Part shown: piece by piece, positions 6,965 to 13,446 of the stretch
Numbering within the stretch: position 1 is the first letter of the stretch
Layout: every line of letters begins with the position of its first letter
From: Hymenobacter ruricola
Lineage (GTDB): Bacteria; Bacteroidota; Bacteroidia; Cytophagales; Hymenobacteraceae
Reading direction: 5' to 3'
Length of the DNA: 64,000 bases
Assembly: GCF_015694525.1 (NCBI RefSeq)
Contig: NZ_JADQDM010000021.1
Span: forward strand, 23,973-87,972
Translations under genes and position numbers: made by a program
Notes under the pieces: model-generated
The model's input: the letters and a program-made list of their open reading frames with translations, nothing else
Told to the model about the DNA's origin: nothing
The model's database searches: none

Positions 6965-9197
6965 GCAGGTTCAGCGAGGCCAGGAAATTGGTTTTGGCCT
7001 GCGGGTAGTAATAGGTGGAATACTGAGCTTGCCCGCCGCTTACGTAGCCGTAAGTGGCGCCATTATTCACGTACTCCGTGTCGAAAATGTTGTTGAGCAG
7101 CCCGGCCAGCTCAATTTCCTGAAAGCCCAGTTTTTGCGGGTGCCAGAGGTAGCGCAGGCGCAGGTCCTGCACGTAGTAAGGGCTGATGCTACGCGACTCG
7201 GTGCTGGTATTGTCGAGGTACTGACGGCCGGCGTAGCGGACCAGCGTGGCCAGCTTCAGGCCGGGCAGGGCTTCGTACTCCACGGTGTAGGCGGCCGTGA
7301 AACCGGGCGAGAAAGCAATATTGGTTTGCTGGTAGGTGGTGGCTTTTTCGCCGCCCTGGTCGTAGTCGGTCAGGTAGTCGGTGTAGTTGTTGATTTTGTT
7401 CTGGCTGGCGGTGGCGGTGGCCGTTAGGCTCAGGGCGGGCACGGGCTTAAAGGTCACCTGCGCTTCGACGCCGCGGCGGTACGACTCGGCCACGTTGGTG
7501 TGAATGGCGTTGCCCACGTCGTCCAGCTGCCCGCTCAGTACCAGCTGGTTGTGGTAGTACATGTAGTAGAGGTTCAGGTTGACCTGCACCTTTTCGGTGG
7601 CGCGGCGCAGGCCCAGCTCGTAGTTGTAGAGGGTTTCGGCGGTGGGCCGGCGCTCGGCGGGCGTGTCGGTGTAGTCGGTGCGGGTGGGCTCGCGCTGGGC
7701 CAGCGCAAAGGAGGCGTACACCTGGGTGCTGGGGCGCAGCTGGTAGGTGAGGCCCAACTTGGGGTTGAGGAAGGTGAAACGGGCCGTTTGCTGGCTTTTG
7801 GCGCCGTTGGGGCGGCCGTCGGGTGCGTACAGCTCGTAGCGCACGTAGCGGTTTTGCAGGTCGGCGAAGCCGGCCAGCTTATCGGTCAGGCCCACGTTCA
7901 CGCGGCCGTACACGTTGATGTCCTGCTTGTGGGCATTGGGTTCGTCGTCGTAGCGCGTGCCGGTTTCGGGGATGAAGGTGCCGCGCTGGGCCCAGGTCAG
8001 CTCATCGAAATGCTGGCCCCGGTAGCCCACCACGGCCCCGCCCAGCGTAGCCTCGGTGATGCGGCCACTCGTGGGCCGGGCCTGCAGGGCGAAGGTGGCG
8101 CCGTACATATCCGTTTTGAGCCAGCGCCGCCGGATGACGTCGGTGGTACGCAGCGTATCGAACCCGCCGCCGGCCGCCGGCTGATACACCGGGCCACCAA
8201 TGCCATATTTTTCAAAATCCTGATTAGCCTTGTACTCCTCGTAGTAGCCGCCGCCGCGCGTCCAGAAGGGCGTCACGCTCAGGTTTAGGGTGGGTGCGAG
8301 CTGGCGCGAAATCAGGAACTGGTAGTAGTCCTGCTGGTAATTGTCGGTCTGGTTTTTATAGGCGGGCAGGTGCTGGCCAGCGTCGGTGCCGGCTTCGTTG
8401 TAGCGGCGGTTTTTGCGCAGCAGCGAGTCGGCCAGGCCGTACCAGCTTTGGTAGGTGGTTTCGTAGCCAGTCAATACCAAAGCCCGTAGCAGGGTCTTCT
8501 CATCCGAATACGTGCCGGTCAGGTACAGCGACTTCAGCCGCGATGAGGCGCGGTCCACGTAGCCGTCGCTCTGCACCCGCGAGGCACGGGCGTCCACCGC
8601 GAAATGGCCGTTGAGCAGCCCCGTGCCGGCCATTATCGTGCTTTTCCAGGTGCCAAACGAGCCGGCCGAGTTGTTGACTTCGGCGTAGGCTTTCGGCCGC
8701 AGGCCGAGGGTTTCCACGTTCAGGCTGGCCCCGAAGGCGCCCGCGCCGTTGGTGCTGGGCCCGGCCCCGCGCTGCACCTGAATGCTTTGGGTGGACGAAG
8801 CCAAATCCGGCAAATCGACAAAAAACACGCCGTGGCTTTCGGCCTCGTTCACCGGCACGCCGTTCAGCGTCACGTTGATGCGGGTGCCGTCGGTGCCGCG
8901 AATGCGGATGCCGGTGTAGCCCACGCCGGTGCCCGCGTCGGAGGTCGTCGTCACGCTGGGCGTCTGGTCGAGCAGGTAGGGAATGTCTTGGCCGAAATTG
9001 CGGGCTTGCAGCTCCTGGCGGCTCACGTTTTGGTAGGCGGTGCCGGTTTTGTCGGTGGCGCGGGTGGCGGTCACCACGGCCTCGGGCGTCAGGATGCGGC
9101 GCAGCTTGGCGGTGTCGGGCGGGGCGGTTTCTTGGGCCCGTGCCGGGGCAGCGGCCAGCCCCACGAGGGCGGCGCCGACGAGCAGTACAGTTTTCAA
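6957..9197 (-). CDS. TonB-dependent outer-membrane receptor under TPP riboswitch control
   Basis: A 746-residue TonB-dependent transporter. The signal peptide is MKTVLLVGAALVGLAAAP with cleavage near ARAQ. The start is a TTG at 9197, because an in-frame stop lies two codons upstream and no ATG is available. The plug domain has IRIRGTDGTRINVTLNG and QVQRGAGPSTNGAGAFG; the barrel ends in LRF with a C-terminal Phe. The leader contains a TPP riboswitch, so the receptor is repressed when thiamine pyrophosphate is abundant. By the known Bacteroidota pattern (THI-element-controlled outer-membrane receptors, Omr-type) it probably imports thiamine or a precursor. Confidence 0.9.
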   Translation of the reverse strand: MKTVLLVGAALVGLAAAPARAQETAPPDTAKLRRILTPEAVVTATRATDKTGTAYQNVSRQELQARNFGQDIPYLLDQTPSVTTTSDAGTGVGYTGIRIRGTDGTRINVTLNGVPVNEAESHGVFFVDLPDLASSTQSIQVQRGAGPSTNGAGAFGASLNVETLGLRPKAYAEVNNSAGSFGTWKSTIMAGTGLLNGHFAVDARASRVQSDGYVDRASSRLKSLYLTGTYSDEKTLLRALVLTGYETTYQSWYGLADSLLRKNRRYNEAGTDAGQHLPAYKNQTDNYQQDYYQFLISRQLAPTLNLSVTPFWTRGGGYYEEYKANQDFEKYGIGGPVYQPAAGGGFDTLRTTDVIRRRWLKTDMYGATFALQARPTSGRITEATLGGAVVGYRGQHFDELTWAQRGTFIPETGTRYDDEPNAHKQDINVYGRVNVGLTDKLAGFADLQNRYVRYELYAPDGRPNGAKSQQTARFTFLNPKLGLTYQLRPSTQVYASFALAQREPTRTDYTDTPAERRPTAETLYNYELGLRRATEKVQVNLNLYYMYYHNQLVLSGQLDDVGNAIHTNVAESYRRGVEAQVTFKPVPALSLTATATASQNKINNYTDYLTDYDQGGEKATTYQQTNIAFSPGFTAAYTVEYEALPGLKLATLVRYAGRQYLDNTSTESRSISPYYVQDLRLRYLWHPQKLGFQEIELAGLLNNIFDTEYVNNGATYGYVSGGQAQYSTYYYPQAKTNFLASLNLRF

Positions 9198-9271
9198 AAG
9201 TCAACAGCTAAAGATGGAACGCGCCGTCGCCCCAGGGGTCGGAGCGGCGGCGGAAACGTCCGCGGATTGTT

Positions 9272-9353
9272 TGTTCCCTGCGCCGGCATTACCCGGTTCA
9301 GGTTCGATGGGTATCATCTCAGCCGAGGTTGTACACAACCTCAGCACCCCTAA
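9272..9353 (-). promoter_or_regulatory. TPP (THI-element) riboswitch
   Basis: Read on the minus strand from about 9353 the sequence shows the conserved TPP aptamer elements in order: GGGGTGCT, a P3-like hairpin (GAGGTTGTGTACAACCTC), GGCTGAGATGATACCC, GAACCTGAACCGGGTAAT, and GCCGGCGCAGGGAACA. The CTGAGA pyrimidine-sensing loop and the ACCTGA segment are intact. It is about 75 nt upstream of the receptor start. The GC-rich leader between (9198-9271) can form further stems that could sequester the start region. Confidence 0.95.
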
Positions 9354-9361
9354 ACAGGCCG

Positions 9362-9369
9362 CAAAGGTA
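9362..9369 (-). promoter_or_regulatory. -7 promoter box of the TPP-controlled receptor
   Basis: Minus-strand TACCTTTG matches the Bacteroidota -7 consensus exactly. It lies directly in front of the riboswitch, so the aptamer begins within a few bases of the predicted transcription start. Confidence 0.7.
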
Positions 9370-9522
9370 ACACTGTGGGCGGCGGGCGCGCTTTTTTTAC
9401 TTATTGCCGGGCCCGGAGCGTGCGCGTTTGCTGGCTATCAGTTAATTTAGGGACGTCGGCCGCGCAACGTCGGGCCGGGGGCTTGCGTTCATAGGCATCG
9501 CCCCGCTTAAGCTGCTTTCGTC

Positions 9523-9747
9523 ATGCTCAATCTCGTCTACGCCGTCGCCTTTTGCGCATTCTTCCTCTTCGTGCTGGTGATGCCGCGCCGCCGGCGCGTG
9601 CTGCCGCCCCCGCCGCCCTCCGACGGCGACGATGACGGCGGCGAACCGCACGACCCCGGCCTGCCCGACCTCGACCTGCCGCCCGGTATTTCGCGCCCCA
9701 TCAGCGACTGGGAACCCGATTACAACCGCCGCCGGGTGGAGTTGTAA
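9523..9747 (+). CDS. Small single-pass membrane protein, unknown
   Basis: A 74-residue protein with one N-terminal membrane segment (NLVYAVAFCAFFLFVLVMP), then a basic stop-transfer stretch RRRR, a Pro run and an acidic Asp/Gly tail. I do not recognise a family; short 'membrane anchor plus Pro/Asp-rich tail' proteins like this are common as lineage-specific genes in Hymenobacteraceae. It stands between the riboswitch-controlled receptor (divergent) and the fused kinase gene (convergent), with a strong terminator after it. Confidence 0.6.
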   Translation: MLNLVYAVAFCAFFLFVLVMPRRRRVLPPPPPSDGDDDGGEPHDPGLPDLDLPPGISRPISDWEPDYNRRRVEL

Positions 9748-9764
9748 GGCATTGGTTAAAAATT

Positions 9765-9800
9765 AAAAAGGCCCGCCTGATAATCCAGGCGGGCCTTTTT
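9765..9800. terminator. Bidirectional terminator
   Basis: Perfect 15-nt arms (AAAAAGGCCCGCCTG and complement, 9765-9779 and 9786-9800) with a 6-nt loop separate two convergent genes; U-tracts occur in both directions. Confidence 0.9.
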
Positions 9801-9820
9801 TACTCCTAACTTTTTGACGC

Positions 9821-11320
9821 TTAACTCACTTCAATGGTGTAGGCGGCGGTGAACACCTGGCCCGGCTCCAGTGTCAGGATGCCTTCTTTGTCGCGCAGCT
9901 CGCCGGGCTCGCCGGCCGGGCTGGCCACGCCGTACCAGGGCTCTACGCACACAAAGCCCGCGCCGGGCCCTTTGGTCCAGAGGCCGAGGTAGGGAAAGCC
10001 GTCGAACTGAAACCGCACGAAATGCGCCGACTTGCGCGAGCGCAGCACCAGTCCGGAGAAGTCGTAGTGCTTGAAAACCAGCGCGTCGTCGGCAAACAGC
10101 TCGTAGCTCAGGGGCAGCTCGCGCTCTTCGTTTAGCACGGCCGCGGTTTGGCCCGTGAGCAGGCCGCCCTGCAGCAGGTGCCGCTCCAGCGTGACGGGGT
10201 GGTCGAACTCAAAGTAATAATCCTCAAAGGCTTCGCCCGGCAGCAGCGGGCAGCGCACGGCCGGGTGCGCCCCGATGCTGAAGAGCAGCGGCTGGGTGGC
10301 AGCCGGGTTGCGCACGTCCCAGCGCACGGTGAGCTCGGTGCCGCGCAGCACGTAGGTGATGGTCAGCTCAAAGGCGAAGGGGAAGACAGTTTGGGTGGTT
10401 TCGTCGTGCTGCAGCTGGAACACCAGCTCGGTTTCGTCGTGGCGCAGCACGGCAAACTCCTGGTCGCGGGCAAAGCCGTGCTGGGGCAGCTTGTAGTCGC
10501 GGCCCTGGTAGTGGTAGGCGTCGCCGGGCAGGCGGCCCACCAGGGGGAACAGCACGGGCGCGTGGCGGGCCCACACGGCGGGGTCGCCGGGCCACACGTA
10601 TTCCAGGTCGTTGGCGGTGGTGACGAGGCTGGTGAGCTCGGCCCCGCGGGCCGCGAACGTGGCGCAGCACTGCGGCGTGCGCAAAGTGTAGTGCGAAGGC
10701 ATGGTGGCGTACGGGATTGGGTCTTCGTGCAGCACAGACGGGGTTTCGGCCGTGCGCAGCAGTTCATCAACGAGAAAGCGGGCCTGGGCGAAGCGGCGCT
10801 CGCCGGAGCCCGAAATTTCGGCAAAGTTGGACATTCGGTCCCGCAGCTCGCGCTGGTAGAGGTCGTAGAACTGCTGGCGCAGGTGCGGGTGCTCGCGCAG
10901 GGGGTCGGGCAGCCAGGGCAGGTCCACGCCCATGAGCAGCACTAGGTCGTACTGCTGCTCGTCAATCCGGCGCAGTATCCACTCGGGGCAGGTGCCGAAG
11001 GCGTGCTCGGCCCAGATTTTTATCACCAGCAGGTCGCTGTCGCAAAACACCACGTGCCGGGCCGTGCGCACGGCTTCGGCTTCGGCGCGCAGCTGGCCGC
11101 GGGCTATTTCTTCAATGTCGGCCAGGGTGTAGTGCGGGCCGGTGTCGGCGAGGTATTCGCGGGCGTATTCGGGGGCGAAGGACGTGCCGTAGTGCGCCGC
11201 CAGCTGGGCCGCCAACGTCGATTTGCCCGTGGATTCGGGGCCGGTAAGGGAAATGCGCAGCAAAGAGAGGGCGGAAAGGCGGGGGATGGAAGGGAAACCC
11301 CGGCGCAAGGGAGCCGTCAT
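9821..11320 (-). CDS. NadR-like P-loop kinase fused to aldose-1-epimerase-like domain
   Basis: One open frame of 499 residues holds two normally separate proteins. Residues about 25-200 are a NadR-type nucleoside kinase domain: Walker A LTGPESTGKSTLAAQL, then PEYAREYL and VFCDSDLLVIKIW. From about residue 215 an aldose-1-epimerase-like (galactose-mutarotase fold) domain starts at its own methionine (MPSHYTLRTPQ), with LPQHGFARDQEF, FSIGAHPAVRCPL and CVEPWYGV. The junction ETPSVLHEDPIPYAT has no stop or frame change, so it is either a true fusion or two genes whose intervening stop was lost. Start at 11320 (MTAPLRRG); a TTG at 11263 would give a compact MLRISLTGPES start. It lies downstream of the pnuC-type gene on the same strand, so the kinase probably traps the imported vitamin by phosphorylation. 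Confidence 0.82.
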   Translation of the reverse strand: MTAPLRRGFPSIPRLSALSLLRISLTGPESTGKSTLAAQLAAHYGTSFAPEYAREYLADTGPHYTLADIEEIARGQLRAEAEAVRTARHVVFCDSDLLVIKIWAEHAFGTCPEWILRRIDEQQYDLVLLMGVDLPWLPDPLREHPHLRQQFYDLYQRELRDRMSNFAEISGSGERRFAQARFLVDELLRTAETPSVLHEDPIPYATMPSHYTLRTPQCCATFAARGAELTSLVTTANDLEYVWPGDPAVWARHAPVLFPLVGRLPGDAYHYQGRDYKLPQHGFARDQEFAVLRHDETELVFQLQHDETTQTVFPFAFELTITYVLRGTELTVRWDVRNPAATQPLLFSIGAHPAVRCPLLPGEAFEDYYFEFDHPVTLERHLLQGGLLTGQTAAVLNEERELPLSYELFADDALVFKHYDFSGLVLRSRKSAHFVRFQFDGFPYLGLWTKGPGAGFVCVEPWYGVASPAGEPGELRDKEGILTLEPGQVFTAAYTIEVS

Positions 11321-11418
11321 CGGGTGGAATAACGGGGGTGCCTCCGAACGCACGGCCGGACAAAGATTGCACGGCGCTACGACTTAATTAGCTTCTGCCC
11401 GTGCTATCGCCTTACATA

Positions 11419-12051
11419 TTAGTGCGTGCCCGCCGTAGCGGCCGCCGCCAACTCGCGGCGCCACTGCCAGTAGCCGTAGGCCGCCAGCCCCAAAAACACC
11501 ACGTAGAGCCCGCTGGTGAGGTACAGCTCGCGGTGCCAGTACATGCCCACGTAGGCCACATCAACGCCAATCCAGAGCAGCCAGTTTTCGAGGTGGCGGC
11601 GCGAGAGCAGCAGCTGCGCCGCCAGGCTGATGGCCGTGGTGCTGCTGTCCCAGTAGGGCAGGGCGGCGTTGGTGTGCTCGGCAAACAGGAAGCCCGCCCC
11701 GGCGGCGTAGAGCAGCCCCGCCGCCGCCAGCCACCCCGCCACCGGGCCGGGCGTGCGCGTGATGGGCAGCGGCGCGGCCTCGGCGCCCGCGCCGCCGTGC
11801 AGCCACCTGGCCCAGCCGTAGACCAGCAGCGCCACAAAGGCCAGTTGCAAACCGGCGTCGGAATAGAGCCGGCTCTGCCAGAACACCACCAGGTAGAGCC
11901 CGCCGTTGAGGATGCCAATGGGGAAATTCAGGATGGAATTGCGGGCCGCCAGCCACACACAGGCCACGCCCGTCACCACGCCGGCCACCTCCAGCGGACT
12001 AGCGGCGCGAATGGCGGCCAGCGCCGCGGGCAGAACATCGGAAACAGACAA
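11419..12051 (-). CDS. PnuC-family vitamin transporter (nicotinamide riboside or thiamine)
   Basis: A 210-residue membrane protein of the PnuC family with about seven hydrophobic segments. Diagnostic stretches are ARNSILNFPIGILNGGLY, the tryptophan-rich YGWARWL, and DVAYVGMYWHRELYLTSG. The start is taken as a TTG at 12051 (MSVSDVLPAAL), because no in-frame ATG gives a sensible N-terminus; this is uncertain. PnuC proteins carry nicotinamide riboside, but Bacteroidota also have a thiamine-transporting branch (PnuT) usually near TPP-controlled TonB receptors. The locus about 2 kb away has such a receptor, so thiamine is a real alternative. I see no riboswitch directly in front of this gene. Confidence 0.85.
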   Translation of the reverse strand: MSVSDVLPAALAAIRAASPLEVAGVVTGVACVWLAARNSILNFPIGILNGGLYLVVFWQSRLYSDAGLQLAFVALLVYGWARWLHGGAGAEAAPLPITRTPGPVAGWLAAAGLLYAAGAGFLFAEHTNAALPYWDSSTTAISLAAQLLLSRRHLENWLLWIGVDVAYVGMYWHRELYLTSGLYVVFLGLAAYGYWQWRRELAAAATAGTH

Positions 12052-12101
12052 GGCGGCCAAGGCGAGCGGGGAAGTTGCGCCGCAAGGTAGAGCCCGGGCC
12101 C

Positions 12102-12109
12102 TACTTTTG
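12102..12109 (+). promoter_or_regulatory. -7 promoter box of the rhodanese gene
   Basis: TACTTTTG fits the consensus TAnnTTTG and lies 18 nt before the rhodanese ATG, in the short divergent region shared with the pnuC-type gene. Confidence 0.55.
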
Positions 12110-12127
12110 CCCGCTCTAACCCCTGCC

Positions 12128-12460
12128 ATGGAAAGCGCCCCCCTCGAAATCAGCCCCGAAGAGCTGCACCGCCGCCTGCAAGCCGGCGACGACCTGCAGC
12201 TCGTCGACGTGCGCGAACCCGAAGAATACGACTACTGCCACCTGCCCGGCAGCCGGCTTCTGCCGCTGGGCGAGCTCACGCGTCGCACCGACGAAATCCG
12301 CCAGGACGGCCCGGTGGTGGTCATTTGCCACCACGGCGTGCGCTCGGGCCAGGCCGCGGGCTACCTGCGCCACCGCCTGGGCCGCGCCAACGTGCTGAAC
12401 CTGCGCGGCGGTGTGGCCGCCTGGGCCGCGCAGGTCGACCCGGCATTTCCGACGTACTGA
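12128..12460 (+). CDS. Single-domain rhodanese-like sulfurtransferase
   Basis: A 110-residue rhodanese domain. Family features in order: SPEELHRRL, QLVDVREPEEYDYCHLPGS, LGEL, and the active-site loop CHHGVRSGQAAGYL with catalytic Cys at residue 67, then LRGGVAAWA. The loop C-x-x-G-x-R-S fits sulfurtransferases (GlpE-like) rather than phosphatases. No signal peptide, so cytosolic. Start at 12128 follows a -7 box closely; the longer upstream frame overlaps the divergent gene. Probably a persulfide carrier; partner unknown. Confidence 0.9.
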   Translation: MESAPLEISPEELHRRLQAGDDLQLVDVREPEEYDYCHLPGSRLLPLGELTRRTDEIRQDGPVVVICHHGVRSGQAAGYLRHRLGRANVLNLRGGVAAWAAQVDPAFPTY

Positions 12461-12480
12461 AGCATCACGCAGATATAAAG

Positions 12481-12576
12481 AACGTCATGCCGAGCGCAGT
12501 CGAAGCATCTTTACCGCCAGCACTAATCATTTACTATTGCGGGCAAGATGCTTCGCTGCGCTCGGCATGACCGTTC
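12481..12576. repeat. GTCAT-family palindrome, type B core
   Basis: Imperfect arms of about 35 nt (12481-12515 and 12543-12576) with core GTCATGCCGAGCGCAGTCGA then AGCATCTTTACC, and a 27-nt loop. It lies between the rhodanese and DUF2071 genes. Confidence 0.88.
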
Positions 12577-12648
12577 TGCCGACGCGGCAGACATTTCCGC
12601 AATCGTTTGAGCCTGAAATCCGTTGTAGAAGCACACTTTGCTTCTGCC

Positions 12649-13437
12649 ATGCTTGACTTACCATTTGCCCCGCCGGCCGCAGCCGACCCCAACGCCCCCA
12701 CGCTGGCCGCCCGGCTGGCCCTGCGCGAGCGGCCCGTGGGCGCGCCGCTGCTCCGCCAGCAGTGGAGCGAGCTGCTGTTTCTGCACTGGCCGGTACCGGC
12801 GGCGCTGCTGCAGCCGCACCTGCCGCCGCGGCTGCAGGCCGACACGCACGAGGGCATGGCCTGGCTGGGCGTGGTGCCCTTCAAAATGTCGAAGGTGAGC
12901 ACCCGCGTGACCCCGCCCCTGCCCGGCAGCGATGAATTTCTGGAGCTGAACGTGCGCACCTACGTGCACCTCGACGGCGTGCCCGGCGTGTGGTTTTTCT
13001 CGCTCGATGCCACCAGCCCGCTGGCCGTGTGGGTGGCGCGCACGTTTTTCCACCTGCCCTACCTGCGCGCCACCATGCGCCTGGAAAGCCCCGGCGCGCA
13101 GCTGCGGCAGTTCACGGCCCGGCGCACGCACGCTGGCAAGCCGGCCGCCCACTTCCGCGCCACCTGGAAAATCGGCGCGCCCCTGCCCCCGGCCGAACCG
13201 GGCTCGCTGGCCTTTTTCCTCACCGAGCGGTACTGCCTCTACGCCAGCAATAAAGCCCAGACCAAGCTCTACCGGGGCCGGGTGGCCCACGCGCCCTGGC
13301 CGCTGAGCAGCGCACAGGTGCTGCACTACGAGTCGTCGCTGGTGGAAAGCCACGGCCTGCCCACGCCCGCCGGCGCGCCGGTGGTGCACGCGGGCGGCCC
13401 CGTGAGCGTGGAGCTGTGGCCCATGCAGCAGGTGTAA
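12649..13437 (+). CDS. DUF2071 (YqjF-like) protein
   Basis: A 262-residue protein matching the YqjF/DUF2071 family: QQWSELLFLHWPVPAALLQPHLP near the N-terminus, then AWLGVVPFKMSKV, LNVRTYVHLDGVPGVWFFSLDA, FFHLPYLRATM and FLTERYCLYA. The family has an acetoacetate-decarboxylase-like beta-rich fold; its function is not established. Start at 12649 (MLDLPFAPP) is preferred to the TTG at 12607. The stop codon TAA is also the first part of the -7 box of hrpB, so the two genes are almost contiguous but the second has its own promoter signal. Confidence 0.85.
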   Translation: MLDLPFAPPAAADPNAPTLAARLALRERPVGAPLLRQQWSELLFLHWPVPAALLQPHLPPRLQADTHEGMAWLGVVPFKMSKVSTRVTPPLPGSDEFLELNVRTYVHLDGVPGVWFFSLDATSPLAVWVARTFFHLPYLRATMRLESPGAQLRQFTARRTHAGKPAAHFRATWKIGAPLPPAEPGSLAFFLTERYCLYASNKAQTKLYRGRVAHAPWPLSSAQVLHYESSLVESHGLPTPAGAPVVHAGGPVSVELWPMQQV

Positions 13438-13442
13438 TTTTG
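13435..13442 (+). promoter_or_regulatory. -7 promoter box of hrpB overlapping an upstream stop codon
   Basis: TAATTTTG starts with the TAA stop codon of the DUF2071 gene and ends 4 nt before the GTG start of hrpB. Such spacing predicts a leaderless hrpB transcript. Confidence 0.5.
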
Positions 13443-13446
13443 CCGG

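Noticed and set aside
11980..12130. A second riboswitch in front of the pnuC-type gene
   Set aside because: I searched this short divergent region for the TPP motifs CTGAGA and ACCTGA and other familiar aptamers and saw none.
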